From Micromonosporaceae bacterium (GTDB lineage Bacteria; Actinomycetota; Actinomycetes; Mycobacteriales; Micromonosporaceae), in NCBI GenBank assembly GCA_019690055.1, contig JADGGF010000157.1:1-9073 (forward strand): a stretch of 9,073 bases of DNA, given 5' to 3'. Within the stretch, counting starts at the first letter, position 1; every line of letters starts with the position of its first letter. Under the pieces are notes generated by a model. It searched no databases. It saw only the letters and a program-made list of their open reading frames with translations, and had not been told where the DNA came from. The position numbers and the translations under genes were made by a program. Positions 1 through 6,117 of this stretch are shown here, piece by piece.

Positions 1-4
1 GTCG

Positions 5-27
5 GGGCCAGTGCGCTCACCTGGCCC
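5..27. other. 7-bp inverted repeat before the peptidase gene
   Basis: GGGCCAG (5-11) and CTGGCCC (21-27) are perfect inverted copies around a 9-nt loop. The dyad may be the terminator of a gene to the left of the window, or an operator for the peptidase that begins at 61. No T-tract follows and the context to the left is missing, so the role is open. The rest of positions 1-60 shows no convincing promoter or Shine-Dalgarno sequence. Confidence 0.25.
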
Positions 28-60
28 ACTCTACGCGCGTGTCCGTGCGACGATCACGGC

Positions 61-2187
61 GTGACGCTGCCCGTCGACTATCCCGAACTGGCCGCCGCGA
101 CGTCGCGGTTCCGCGCCGGTGAGCCACGCGCCGTCACGGTCGGTAGTGACGGCGCCCGCGTGGTGTTTCTCCGCTCGGCGGGTCCCGAGTCGCCCGCCGA
201 CGCGTTGTGGGTCTTCGATGTCGCCACTGGCGAGGAGCGACTCGTGGCCGACCCGTCCCGACTCGGGGACGCGTCCGACCTGCCCGAGGCCGAGCGGTCG
301 CTGCGCGAGCGGCTGCGCCTGGCCGCGAAGGGCATCGGCTCGTACGCCACCGACCCGCAGGCGCGCCTCGCGGCGTTCGCGCTGGGCGGGGCGTTGGTGA
401 CGGTCGATCTGGTCACCCCCGGCGCGGAGCCGGTCGTACGGTCGGTGGCGTCCGGAGTCGTGGACCCGCGCCCCGATCCCAGCGGCCGCAAGGTCGCGTA
501 CGTCACCGAGGGCACCCTGCGCGTGCTCGACCTGGAGACCAATGAGGACATCCTCCTGGCCGGCGAAGCGGACGCCGATTCGGTGACCTGGGGGCTGGCC
601 GACTTCATCGCGGCCGAGGAGTTCCGTCGTTACCGCGGGTACTGGTGGTCACCCGACGGAACCTCGGTGCTCGCCGCGCGGGTGGACAACTCCCGGGTCC
701 AGCGGTGGCACCTGCACGATCCGGCGTATCCCGGCCGCGAGCCCACGACCCTGCGTTACCCGTCGGCGGGCACGGCCAACGCCGAGGTCACCCTGCACCT
801 GCTCGACCTCGACGGCGGCTGGGTGGACGTGCACTGGGACCGGGAGACCTATCCGTACCTGGTGTCGGTGGCCTGGTCCGAGACGGGTGGGCCGCTCGTG
901 ACCGTGCTGCGCCGGCTCCAGCAGCACGGGCTGGTGCTCGCGGTCGACCCGCGCACCGGCGAGACCCAGGTCCACGCGGAGCTCGCCGACCCCCGCTGGG
1001 TGGAGCCCGTGCCCGGCACACCCGCCTACCTGCCGGACGGTCGGGTGCTCATCGGCGGCGAGCTGGCTCACGACGGGTTCGATGCCCGCTGCCTGTTCGC
1101 CGACGGTGGGCTGCTCACCCCGTCCGGGTTGTACGTGCGGCGGGTGTGCGGCCGGATCGGGGCCGACGTGCTCGTCGAGGCGAGCGAAGGCGAACCGGGG
1201 GAGCAGCACCTGTACCGGGTCGGCACCCGGATCGGCGCGCCGTCGGTGGAGATCACCCGCCTCACCACGGACCCGGGCTGGCATGTCGGGCACGCCGGCG
1301 GGGACACGCTCGTGGTCGGCACCGACTCGCTGGACCACGCCGGTACGCGGTGGACGGTCTACTCCGGACAGTCCGTCGTCGGCACGCTCACGTCCCACGC
1401 GGCCATCCCGCCGTACGCGCCGCGTCCCGTCCTCGAACGGGTGACCGACCGGGGCCTGCCCGCCGGGGTGCTCTATCCGCGCAACCATGTCGCCGGGCGC
1501 AAGCTGCCGGTTCTGGTGCACATCTACGGCGGGCCGGGCCACCAGGAAGTGGTGTCGGTGCGCGCCCGCTGGCTGGAGCGGCAGTGGTTCGCCGACGCCG
1601 GGTTCGCGGTCGTCACTATCGACAACCGCGGTACGCCGGGGGTGGCTCCGTCGTTCGAGAAGGTGATCCACCGGCGGCTGGCCGACGTCATCCTCACCGA
1701 CCAGGTCGACGCCCTCAAGGCGCTCGGGGACAAGCATCCCGACCTGGACCTGAGCCGGGTGGCCATCCGCGGCTGGTCCTTCGGTGGCTGGCTGTCCGCA
1801 CTGGCAGTGCTGCGCCGACCGGACGTCTACAAGTGCGCGATCGTCGGTGCTCCGGTGACCGACTGGACGCTCTACGACACGGCCTACACCGAGCGCTACC
1901 TCGGCCTGCCGAGCGAGGGCAACGACATCTACACGCACAACTCGCTGCTGGAGGCCGCCGCGCAGCCGCCACGCGCGCCCGAGGATGCCCGCCCCATGCT
2001 TGTCGTGCACGGGCTCGTCGACGACAACGTGGTGGCCGCCCACACGCTGCGCCTGTCGGCCGCGCTGCTGGCCGCGGGCCGACCGCACGCGGTGATCCCG
2101 CTGAGCGGCGCCACCCACATGACCGGCAGCGCCCTCCTCGCGCACCTGCTGCGGCTCGAGCTCGACTTCCTGCGCCGCAACCTGTGA
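61..2187 (+). CDS. S9 family serine peptidase, dipeptidyl peptidase IV-like
   Basis: A 708-residue prolyl-oligopeptidase-clan enzyme expected to release N-terminal dipeptides from peptides. Residues about 90-430 form the beta-propeller (DPP IV N-terminal) domain and about 480-708 the alpha/beta-hydrolase domain. The catalytic triad is readable: Ser573 in GWSFGGW, Asp654 in HGLVDDNV and His686 in GATHMT. Tyr489 in IYGGPG matches the oxyanion tyrosine of DPP IV. Glu186-Glu187 in AAEEFRRYRGYWWSPDG matches the double-Glu motif that holds the free substrate N-terminus, which favours a dipeptidyl peptidase over an oligopeptidase or endopeptidase. There is no signal peptide or membrane segment, so it is probably cytoplasmic. 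The GTG at 61 is the first usable start in the window, but the frame stays open to base 1 and no Shine-Dalgarno is visible, so a start outside the window is not excluded. A hairpin follows 3 nt after the stop. Substrate is unknown. Confidence 0.9.
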   Translation: MTLPVDYPELAAATSRFRAGEPRAVTVGSDGARVVFLRSAGPESPADALWVFDVATGEERLVADPSRLGDASDLPEAERSLRERLRLAAKGIGSYATDPQARLAAFALGGALVTVDLVTPGAEPVVRSVASGVVDPRPDPSGRKVAYVTEGTLRVLDLETNEDILLAGEADADSVTWGLADFIAAEEFRRYRGYWWSPDGTSVLAARVDNSRVQRWHLHDPAYPGREPTTLRYPSAGTANAEVTLHLLDLDGGWVDVHWDRETYPYLVSVAWSETGGPLVTVLRRLQQHGLVLAVDPRTGETQVHAELADPRWVEPVPGTPAYLPDGRVLIGGELAHDGFDARCLFADGGLLTPSGLYVRRVCGRIGADVLVEASEGEPGEQHLYRVGTRIGAPSVEITRLTTDPGWHVGHAGGDTLVVGTDSLDHAGTRWTVYSGQSVVGTLTSHAAIPPYAPRPVLERVTDRGLPAGVLYPRNHVAGRKLPVLVHIYGGPGHQEVVSVRARWLERQWFADAGFAVVTIDNRGTPGVAPSFEKVIHRRLADVILTDQVDALKALGDKHPDLDLSRVAIRGWSFGGWLSALAVLRRPDVYKCAIVGAPVTDWTLYDTAYTERYLGLPSEGNDIYTHNSLLEAAAQPPRAPEDARPMLVVHGLVDDNVVAAHTLRLSAALLAAGRPHAVIPLSGATHMTGSALLAHLLRLELDFLRRNL

Positions 2188-2190
2188 TGG

Positions 2191-2244
2191 GTCAGCCCGG
2201 ACGCCTTCCTGCCCATGTCTGCCCGGGAGGGCGTCCGTCCTGAC
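2191..2244 (+). terminator. Strong hairpin after the S9 peptidase gene
   Basis: Arms 2191-2211 and 2224-2244 pair over 21 positions around a 12-nt loop. The only defects are one 2-nt internal mismatch and two G-U wobbles; the core pair is GGACGCC with GGCGTCC. It starts 3 nt after the TGA at 2185-2187. There is no U-tract, which is common for high-GC actinobacterial terminators. Its right arm closely resembles the palindrome at 8955-8981, so the two belong to one repeat family. Confidence 0.7.
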
Positions 2245-2287
2245 ACCGCCGGCCACGGAGGCGGGCGGCGAGTGCAGGCATCGGGTC

Positions 2288-2308
2288 GATGACATACGAT
2301 GCGTCATC
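2288..2308 (+). promoter_or_regulatory. Candidate -10 inside a small dyad, membrane protein gene
   Basis: TACGAT (2295-2300) fits the actinobacterial TANNNT -10 pattern and would start a transcript near 2307, giving an untranslated leader of about 48 nt before the ATG at 2355. It is framed by the inverted repeat GATGAC (2288-2293) and GTCATC (2303-2308), a possible operator. I see no clear -35 box. The peptidase terminator lies just upstream, which supports a separate promoter here. Confidence 0.35.
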
Positions 2309-2339
2309 CCCCGGACTCACGTCGTCGCTCGGTGCCGGT

Positions 2340-2347
2340 AAAGGAGG
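2340..2347 (+). promoter_or_regulatory. Ribosome binding site fixing the start at 2355
   Basis: AAAGGAGG is a near-perfect Shine-Dalgarno sequence, with 7 nt separating it from ATG 2355. It lies inside the longer in-frame reading frame that opens at ATG 2289. That rules in favour of 2355 and removes a 22-residue polar N-terminal extension. Confidence 0.85.
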
Positions 2348-2354
2348 CGGACAT

Positions 2355-2846
2355 ATGTGGCGTAATCGCTGGGTACGGGTGGGTGCGATCGCGCTCGGCT
2401 TCTTCCTCATCAACGGGCTCGCCCGGTTCATCAGCAACATCACGGCGCCCGACGAGAGCGAGATCCCCCCGCTGCGCAGCGAGGACAGTTCGACCGACGT
2501 CGTCATCGCGGTGTCCGGGGCCCTGGCGATCGTGCTCCTGCTGGCCGTGGCCGCGGGATTCTGGGCGGTGCGGCACCCGGCGGGACGCATGGCCGCCGAC
2601 CTGGGCCTCGCCACCCTCGTGGGCACGCTGCTGGCCCTGCTCGTCGGTCCGTTTTTCGGCGGGAACAAGCCCTTCGACGAGGGCCTGGAGATGTTCGTGC
2701 TGCAGTTCCTGCAGTTCCTCGGCCTCGGCGCGCTCGGCATCTTCCTCGGGTTTGTGACCATGGTCGTGCTCGGTAAGGACTGGAAGACCCGCGGGCTGGC
2801 CGCCTACGCCGAGCGCTACGGCCGGCGCCCGCGCCGGGTGAGCTAG
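2355..2846 (+). CDS. Four-helix integral membrane protein, unknown function
   Basis: A 163-residue protein that I do not recognise. Four hydrophobic segments are visible, at about residues 8-26, 48-71, 79-101 and 113-141. A polar acidic loop (TAPDESEIPPLRSEDSS) lies between helices 1 and 2. A positively charged C-terminus (KDWKTRGLAAYAERYGRRP) follows helix 4. By the positive-inside rule the basic tail and the basic N-terminus (MWRNRWVR) should face the cytoplasm and the acidic loop the outside, which fits an even number of helices. No catalytic or metal-binding motif is evident. The start at 2355 is chosen for its excellent Shine-Dalgarno at 2340-2347; an in-frame ATG at 2289 would add a leader that does not look like coding sequence. 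The gene has its own candidate promoter and converges with the acetyltransferase gene, so context gives no clue to its job. Confidence 0.8.
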   Translation: MWRNRWVRVGAIALGFFLINGLARFISNITAPDESEIPPLRSEDSSTDVVIAVSGALAIVLLLAVAAGFWAVRHPAGRMAADLGLATLVGTLLALLVGPFFGGNKPFDEGLEMFVLQFLQFLGLGALGIFLGFVTMVVLGKDWKTRGLAAYAERYGRRPRRVS

Positions 2847-2889
2847 CGGCGCTTCGTGTACCCGGTTCGGGCCACGTCGGGTCGGGGTG

Positions 2890-2903
2890 AGGCCGGCCGG
2901 CCT
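2890..2903. terminator. 14-bp GC palindrome between convergent genes
   Basis: AGGCCGGCCGGCCT is a perfect palindrome in the 60-bp gap between the convergent membrane-protein and acetyltransferase genes. As RNA it folds to a 5-bp stem with a GGCC loop on either strand, so it could serve as a weak bidirectional terminator. No T-tract is present. Confidence 0.35.
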
Positions 2904-2906
2904 GGG

Positions 2907-3872
2907 TCACGCCGGGTCGGGCGGCCGGCGGTAGGTCACGAACGTGTGGTGGGTGCGCCAGCCCAGGCTCTCGTACAGCCGCCGGGCCGGCTCGTTGAGG
3001 CCCTCAACCTGGAGCACCGCCCGCGTGGCCCCGGCCTCCTGCGCCCACTCCGCCAGCGCCGTCGTCACGGCTCGGGCGAACCCTCGCCGGCGCGCGTGTG
3101 GCAGCACCTCGACCAGCCCGATGTGCAGCCAGCGCTGCACGACCGCGCCGCGCGCGTTGGCGAGCAGGGTGCCGTCCGCGTCGCGGGCGACCGCGAACCG
3201 TACGGCGTCGACCCCGGTGAGCACGTGCTCGGCGGCCGGCGGCAGCCCGTCCTTGCGCGCGGCGACCACGGAGAGGACGTCGGGCGGCGGCCGATCGTGC
3301 AGGGTCACGCTCCCCGGCGCGCCCGCGCGGCCCGCCGCCGCCTGGCTGGCCAGCGCGATAACGCGGTCCAGCGCGGCGGTCTGGACGAGTACCTCCGGCT
3401 GGGCGATCCAGCCGGCCTCCGCCAGGTGACGGGCCACGTCGCGGCGGACCGGCAGCGGCACGGTGATCTTCGGCGGCAGGCCGCGCGCGGTGTAGAAGGC
3501 GACGCACGCGGCCACGGCCTCGTCGAGGTCGCACCCGGCGTCGCCGAGCGGAAGGGCGGAGTTGGCCCGGTTTGTCCACCCGTCGGCCGCGCGCAGCAGC
3601 CACTCGCCGAGCCGCTCGGTCTCGGGAGCGGGCCACGCCGCCGCCGCGATGCGCTCCAGCGCGAGGATCTCCGAGAAGCGGGCGGGGCGGGGCCCGACGC
3701 GCTTGCCGGCGATCACGGCGGCTCGGGCGATGCGGCGCTCGTCGCCCGCCTCGGTCCGCACCACCAGCCCGTGGTCGTCGATGGACGTCAGCTCGCCGAG
3801 GACGTCGGTCGGTCCTCGATCGGTCCGGTGCCGCACCACGACCCGGTGACCCAGGTCACCCGAATTCAACAC
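2907..3872 (-). CDS. GNAT family N-acetyltransferase with N-terminal extension
   Basis: A 321-residue protein. The C-terminal part (about 200-315) is a Gcn5-related acetyltransferase domain. Motif A reads VEVLPHARRRGFARAVTTAL, with RRRGFA (261-266) as the acetyl-CoA pyrophosphate-binding loop. Motif B reads VEGLNEPARRLYESLGW, where Asn293 and Tyr300 sit at the usual cofactor and general-acid positions. Residues about 5-60 look like a small beta-barrel domain, and 65-190 look like a second, degenerate GNAT-like half. This layout resembles mycobacterial Rv0428c-type proteins; that is recollection of the family, not a search. The acceptor substrate is unknown. The start GTG 3872 has AGGGGAG placed 6 nt upstream; TTG 3869 is the next alternative. 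The gene is divergent from fdxA across 152 bp. Confidence 0.88.
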   Translation of the reverse strand: MLNSGDLGHRVVVRHRTDRGPTDVLGELTSIDDHGLVVRTEAGDERRIARAAVIAGKRVGPRPARFSEILALERIAAAAWPAPETERLGEWLLRAADGWTNRANSALPLGDAGCDLDEAVAACVAFYTARGLPPKITVPLPVRRDVARHLAEAGWIAQPEVLVQTAALDRVIALASQAAAGRAGAPGSVTLHDRPPPDVLSVVAARKDGLPPAAEHVLTGVDAVRFAVARDADGTLLANARGAVVQRWLHIGLVEVLPHARRRGFARAVTTALAEWAQEAGATRAVLQVEGLNEPARRLYESLGWRTHHTFVTYRRPPDPA

Positions 3873-3878
3873 GCCCGA

Positions 3879-3885
3879 CTCCCCT
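3879..3885 (-). promoter_or_regulatory. Ribosome binding site of the GNAT gene
   Basis: On the minus strand this reads AGGGGAG, 6 nt before GTG 3872. It supports that start codon over the adjacent TTG. Confidence 0.6.
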
Positions 3886-3888
3886 GGT

Positions 3889-3915
3889 GACGCCGGCGTG
3901 CCGCGGACGCCGGCG
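3889..3915. repeat. Direct and inverted repeat in the GNAT leader
   Basis: GACGCCGGCG occurs at 3889-3898 and again at 3906-3915, a 17-bp period. The CGCCGGCG core is self-complementary, so the pair also forms an 8-bp inverted repeat with a 9-nt loop. It lies between the candidate -10 and the Shine-Dalgarno of the minus-strand GNAT gene. It could be an operator or a leader hairpin. Confidence 0.4.
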
Positions 3916-3918
3916 GAG

Positions 3919-3928
3919 ATATTAGGCT
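3919..3928. promoter_or_regulatory. Candidate overlapping divergent -10 elements, GNAT/fdxA
   Basis: The short AT-rich island ATATTAGGCT offers a -10 in each direction: TAATAT on the minus strand (3924 down to 3919) toward the GNAT gene, and TAGGCT on the plus strand (3923-3928) toward fdxA. Implied leaders are roughly 40 nt and 90 nt. I see no convincing -35 boxes. The stretch 3929-4010 holds no other recognisable element. Confidence 0.35.
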
Positions 3929-4024
3929 GATCGCCGCGAGGATCGACAGCCCACCGAGGATGACGCCTTCGGGGCCCAGTCGGCCCGCCAACCAGGACCC
4001 AAGGCGCCGAGGAAGGGACCGCCG

Positions 4025-4351
4025 GTGACCTACGTTATCGCCGAGCCATGCGTGGACGTGCTGGACAAGGCGTGCATCGAGGAGTGCCCCGTCGACTGCA
4101 TCTATGAGGGCAACCGGATGCTGTACATCCACCCGGACGAGTGCGTCGATTGCGGTGCGTGCGAGCCGGTCTGCCCCGTCGAGGCGATCTTCTACGAGGA
4201 CGACCTGCCGGAGCAGTGGAAGCCGTACCAGGCCGCCAACGCCGAGTTCTTCGCCGAGCTCGGCTCGCCCGGGGGCGCGTCGAAGATCGGTAAGGTCGCC
4301 AAGGACGCCGAGCTGGTCGCGGGCCTGCCGCCGAAGGAGGGCGAGCACTGA
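4025..4351 (+). CDS. fdxA: Seven-iron ferredoxin, [3Fe-4S][4Fe-4S]
   Basis: A 108-residue soluble electron carrier of the Azotobacter FdI / mycobacterial FdxC type. By alignment in mind with Azotobacter ferredoxin I, Cys9, Cys17 and Cys50 hold the [3Fe-4S] cluster, and Cys21, Cys40, Cys43 and Cys46 hold the [4Fe-4S] cluster; Cys25 matches the free cysteine. The position that would be Cys in an 8Fe ferredoxin (residue 12) is Val, which explains the three-iron cluster. The C-terminal tail (NAEFFAELGSPGGASKIGK) is typical of the actinobacterial subgroup. The start GTG 4025 is preceded by AGGAAGGGA at about 7 nt. The gene runs into dapC, and its last codons contain the dapC ribosome binding site. 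The redox partner is unknown; the adjacency to dapC is conserved in M. tuberculosis (Rv1177-Rv1178), yet DapC itself needs no electrons. Confidence 0.95.
   Translation: MTYVIAEPCVDVLDKACIEECPVDCIYEGNRMLYIHPDECVDCGACEPVCPVEAIFYEDDLPEQWKPYQAANAEFFAELGSPGGASKIGKVAKDAELVAGLPPKEGEH
4333..4340 (+). promoter_or_regulatory. Shine-Dalgarno within the end of fdxA, serving dapC
   Basis: GAAGGAGG lies in the last codons of fdxA, 7 nt before CTG 4348. That CTG overlaps the fdxA stop TGA (4349-4351) as CTGA. No ATG, GTG or TTG in the dapC frame lies near enough to use this site, so it points to a CTG start and coupled translation. Confidence 0.6.
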
Positions 4352-5481
4352 ACGGCCCCGGGGCGGGCGCCCGCTCCGCCACGTCAGCGCCGGCGCGCGT
4401 CTCGGCCGGGCTGCCGGACTTCCCGTGGGACGTGCTGGAGCCCGCCAAGCTGCGGGCAGCGGCCCATCCGGACGGGATCGTCGATCTGTCAGTGGGAACG
4501 CCGGTCGATCCGGTGCCGGCCGTCGTACGCCAGGCGCTCGCTGACGCCGCCAACGCCCCCGGCTATCCCGCGACGGCGGGCACCCCTCGCCTGCGCGCGG
4601 CGATCGTCGGTTACCTGAGCCGCCGGTGCGGCGTGCGTCTCGGCGAGGAGTCGGTGCTGCCCACGATCGGCTCCAAGGAGCTGGTCGCGTCCCTGCCGTC
4701 GCAGCTCGGTGTACGCCCCGGCGACATCGTGGTGATCCCGACGATCTGCTACCCGACGTACGAGGTGGGGGCCCGGCTGGCCGGGGCGACGGTGGTGCGG
4801 GCCGACACGCCAGATGACGTCCCCGCCGGGGCCGGTCCGGTCCGCCTGGTCTGGGTGAACTCGCCGGCCAACCCGCACGGCCGGGTGCTCCCGCCGACCG
4901 CGCTGGGCGAGTGGGTGTCGTGGGCCCGCGCGCAGGGGGCGGTGCTGGCCAGCGACGAGTGCTACCTGGAGTTGGGCTTCGACGCCTCGCCCACCTCGGT
5001 GCTGTCAGTGTGTGACGGTGCCTATGACGGGGTGCTGGCGGTGCACTCCCTGTCGAAGCGCTCCAACCTCGCCGGCTACCGGGCCGGGTTCGTCGCCGGC
5101 GACCCGTCCCTCGTCCAGGAGCTGCTGGCCGTCCGCAAGCATTCCGGGCTGATGGTGCCCGGCCCGGTGCAGGCCGCGATGGCCGCCGCCCTGGACGATG
5201 AGGCCCACGCCGACGCCCAGCGCGCCGTGTACCGGGCCCGGCGGGCGGCGCTGTGGTCGGCGCTGGTGGCCGCCGGGTTCAGCATCGATCACTCCCAGGC
5301 CGGGCTGTATCTGTGGGCGACCCGGGGCGAGGAGTGTTGGTCCACTGTGGACTGGTTGGCGTCGCGCGGCATCCTCGTGGCGCCGGGTGTGTTCTACGGG
5401 CCAACCGCGGGCCGGCATGTCCGGATCGCGCTGACCGCCACCGACGAGCGCATCGCCGCGGCCGTGGCCCGCCTGTCGTGA
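4348..5481 (+). CDS. dapC: N-succinyldiaminopimelate aminotransferase
   Basis: A PLP-dependent class I/II aminotransferase converting N-succinyl-2-amino-6-ketopimelate and glutamate to N-succinyl-LL-diaminopimelate, in the succinylase branch of lysine/DAP synthesis. Visible motifs are DLSVGTPVDPVP near the N-terminus, GYPATAGTPRLR, NSPANPHG, SDECY and the PLP lysine in HSLSKRSNLAGYRAGF (Lys237 counted from 4348), with the substrate-carboxylate arginine in HVRIALTAT. The start is uncertain. GTG 4432 gives 349 residues, the first canonical start, but it cuts off LPDFPWD, which I recall as conserved at the N-terminus of actinobacterial DapC. The frame is open from 4294, with no ATG, GTG or TTG before 4432. 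CTG 4348 (377 residues) has an ideal Shine-Dalgarno and overlaps the fdxA stop, so I chose it. Similar proteins are sometimes annotated as also being glutamate-prephenate aminotransferases. Confidence 0.93.
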   Translation: MNGPGAGARSATSAPARVSAGLPDFPWDVLEPAKLRAAAHPDGIVDLSVGTPVDPVPAVVRQALADAANAPGYPATAGTPRLRAAIVGYLSRRCGVRLGEESVLPTIGSKELVASLPSQLGVRPGDIVVIPTICYPTYEVGARLAGATVVRADTPDDVPAGAGPVRLVWVNSPANPHGRVLPPTALGEWVSWARAQGAVLASDECYLELGFDASPTSVLSVCDGAYDGVLAVHSLSKRSNLAGYRAGFVAGDPSLVQELLAVRKHSGLMVPGPVQAAMAAALDDEAHADAQRAVYRARRAALWSALVAAGFSIDHSQAGLYLWATRGEECWSTVDWLASRGILVAPGVFYGPTAGRHVRIALTATDERIAAAVARLS

Positions 5482-5485
5482 CGAC

Positions 5486-5506
5486 GCCGGACCGACGGCC
5501 TCCGGC
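5486..5506. terminator. Possible hairpin between convergent dapC and thioesterase genes
   Basis: GCCGGA (5486-5491) and TCCGGC (5501-5506) are inverted copies with a 9-nt loop, just after the dapC stop. A competing 5-bp pairing, CGGCC with GGCCG (5496-5508), overlaps it. It sits in the 66-bp convergent gap, where a bidirectional terminator is expected. There is no T-tract, so support is modest. Confidence 0.35.
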
Positions 5507-5547
5507 CGCCCGCGGCTGACCGACGCCAGCGACGGTCCTGCGTGGCC

Positions 5548-6072
5548 TCAGCCCGTGGGCATTTCGAAGAGCAGGCAGGACGACGAGGCGTACGCGAGCA
5601 GGCGGCCGCGCTCGTCGAAGAGTCGGGCCTCGGCCAGCGCGGTCGTCCGGCCCCGATGGATGACGCTGCCCTCGCACCGCATCCGGCCCGACGCGACGGT
5701 GGCCGGCCGCAGGTACTTGGTGGTCAGGTCGAGGGTCGTGTAGCCCCAGCCGGCCGGCAGCGTCGAGTGCACGGCGCACCCCGCGGCTGAGTCGAGCAGG
5801 GTGGCGATCACTCCACCGTGGACGGTGCCGAGCGGGTTGTAGTGGAACTCCTGAGCCCGCATCATGAAGGCGCACCGCCCTTCACCGAGGTACTCCAATT
5901 TATCGAGGTCGAGGGTATGCATGATGGGCGGGGCTGGAAGCTCGCCGCGCTCGAGGGCCTGGATCATCTCGACGCCGGATCGGCGCCCGAGCGCGGCCGC
6001 GATGGCGTGGGGGTCGGGCCAGGAGTACGTACGAGTCCGTACGGTGTCGACGGCTTCCTGCATCTGCGTCAT
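5548..6072 (-). CDS. PaaI family hotdog-fold acyl-CoA thioesterase
   Basis: A 174-residue single-domain protein predicted to hydrolyse an acyl-CoA or aryl-CoA thioester in the cytoplasm. The hotdog signature is NPLGTVHGGVIATLLDSAAG: Asn79, His85-Gly86-Gly87 and the acidic residue Asp94 on the central helix match the PaaI pattern. Beta strands follow (YTTLDLTTKYLRP; ALAEARLFDERGRLLAYASS). The roughly 50 residues before the domain are longer than in minimal PaaI proteins. The start ATG 6072 (MTQMQEA) is chosen because the reading frame upstream of it crosses into the divergent HxlR gene. ATG 6063 is a close alternative. No phenylacetate-pathway genes are present, so the substrate cannot be told. 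The gene is divergent from an HxlR regulator across 73 bp, which suggests that regulator controls it. Confidence 0.88.
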   Translation of the reverse strand: MTQMQEAVDTVRTRTYSWPDPHAIAAALGRRSGVEMIQALERGELPAPPIMHTLDLDKLEYLGEGRCAFMMRAQEFHYNPLGTVHGGVIATLLDSAAGCAVHSTLPAGWGYTTLDLTTKYLRPATVASGRMRCEGSVIHRGRTTALAEARLFDERGRLLAYASSSCLLFEMPTG

Positions 6073-6073
6073 G

Positions 6074-6102
6074 GACTCAGCCTTGGGGTTAATGGCTGAG
6101 TC
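6074..6102. promoter_or_regulatory. 9-bp dyad just before the thioesterase start
   Basis: GACTCAGCC (6074-6082) and GGCTGAGTC (6094-6102) are perfect inverted copies with an 11-nt spacer. On the minus strand the dyad ends one base before ATG 6072 and covers the candidate -10 AAGGCT (6084 down to 6079). It could be the HxlR operator. If it is transcribed, it could instead fold over the translation start. Confidence 0.55.
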
Positions 6103-6117
6103 TGTCAAGTAGACAGA
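6101..6117. promoter_or_regulatory. Second dyad plus a perfect -35 for the thioesterase gene
   Basis: TCTGTC (6101-6106) and GACAGA (6112-6117) form a 6-bp inverted repeat with a 5-nt spacer, the size of a winged-helix dimer site. Inside it the minus strand reads TTGACA (6108 down to 6103), a perfect -35 box. It lies 18 nt from the candidate -10 AAGGCT, which is 6 nt from ATG 6072. A protein bound here would block that promoter. I see no clear promoter or Shine-Dalgarno for the HxlR gene itself in 6103-6145. Confidence 0.5.

Noticed and set aside
645..2307. Long plus- and minus-strand frames (532 and 552 residues) overlapping the S9 peptidase gene
   Set aside because: Both are shadows of the high-GC coding frame. 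Only the frame starting at 61 contains the S9 triad and the propeller motifs.
2289..2354. ATG 2289 as the start of the membrane protein
   Set aside because: The near-perfect Shine-Dalgarno at 2340-2347 lies inside that extension and points to ATG 2355. The extension is also polar and atypical.
2856..3890. A plus-strand frame of 344 residues opposite the GNAT gene
   Set aside because: It is shadow composition with no motif, while the minus-strand frame has clear GNAT motifs A and B and a ribosome binding site.
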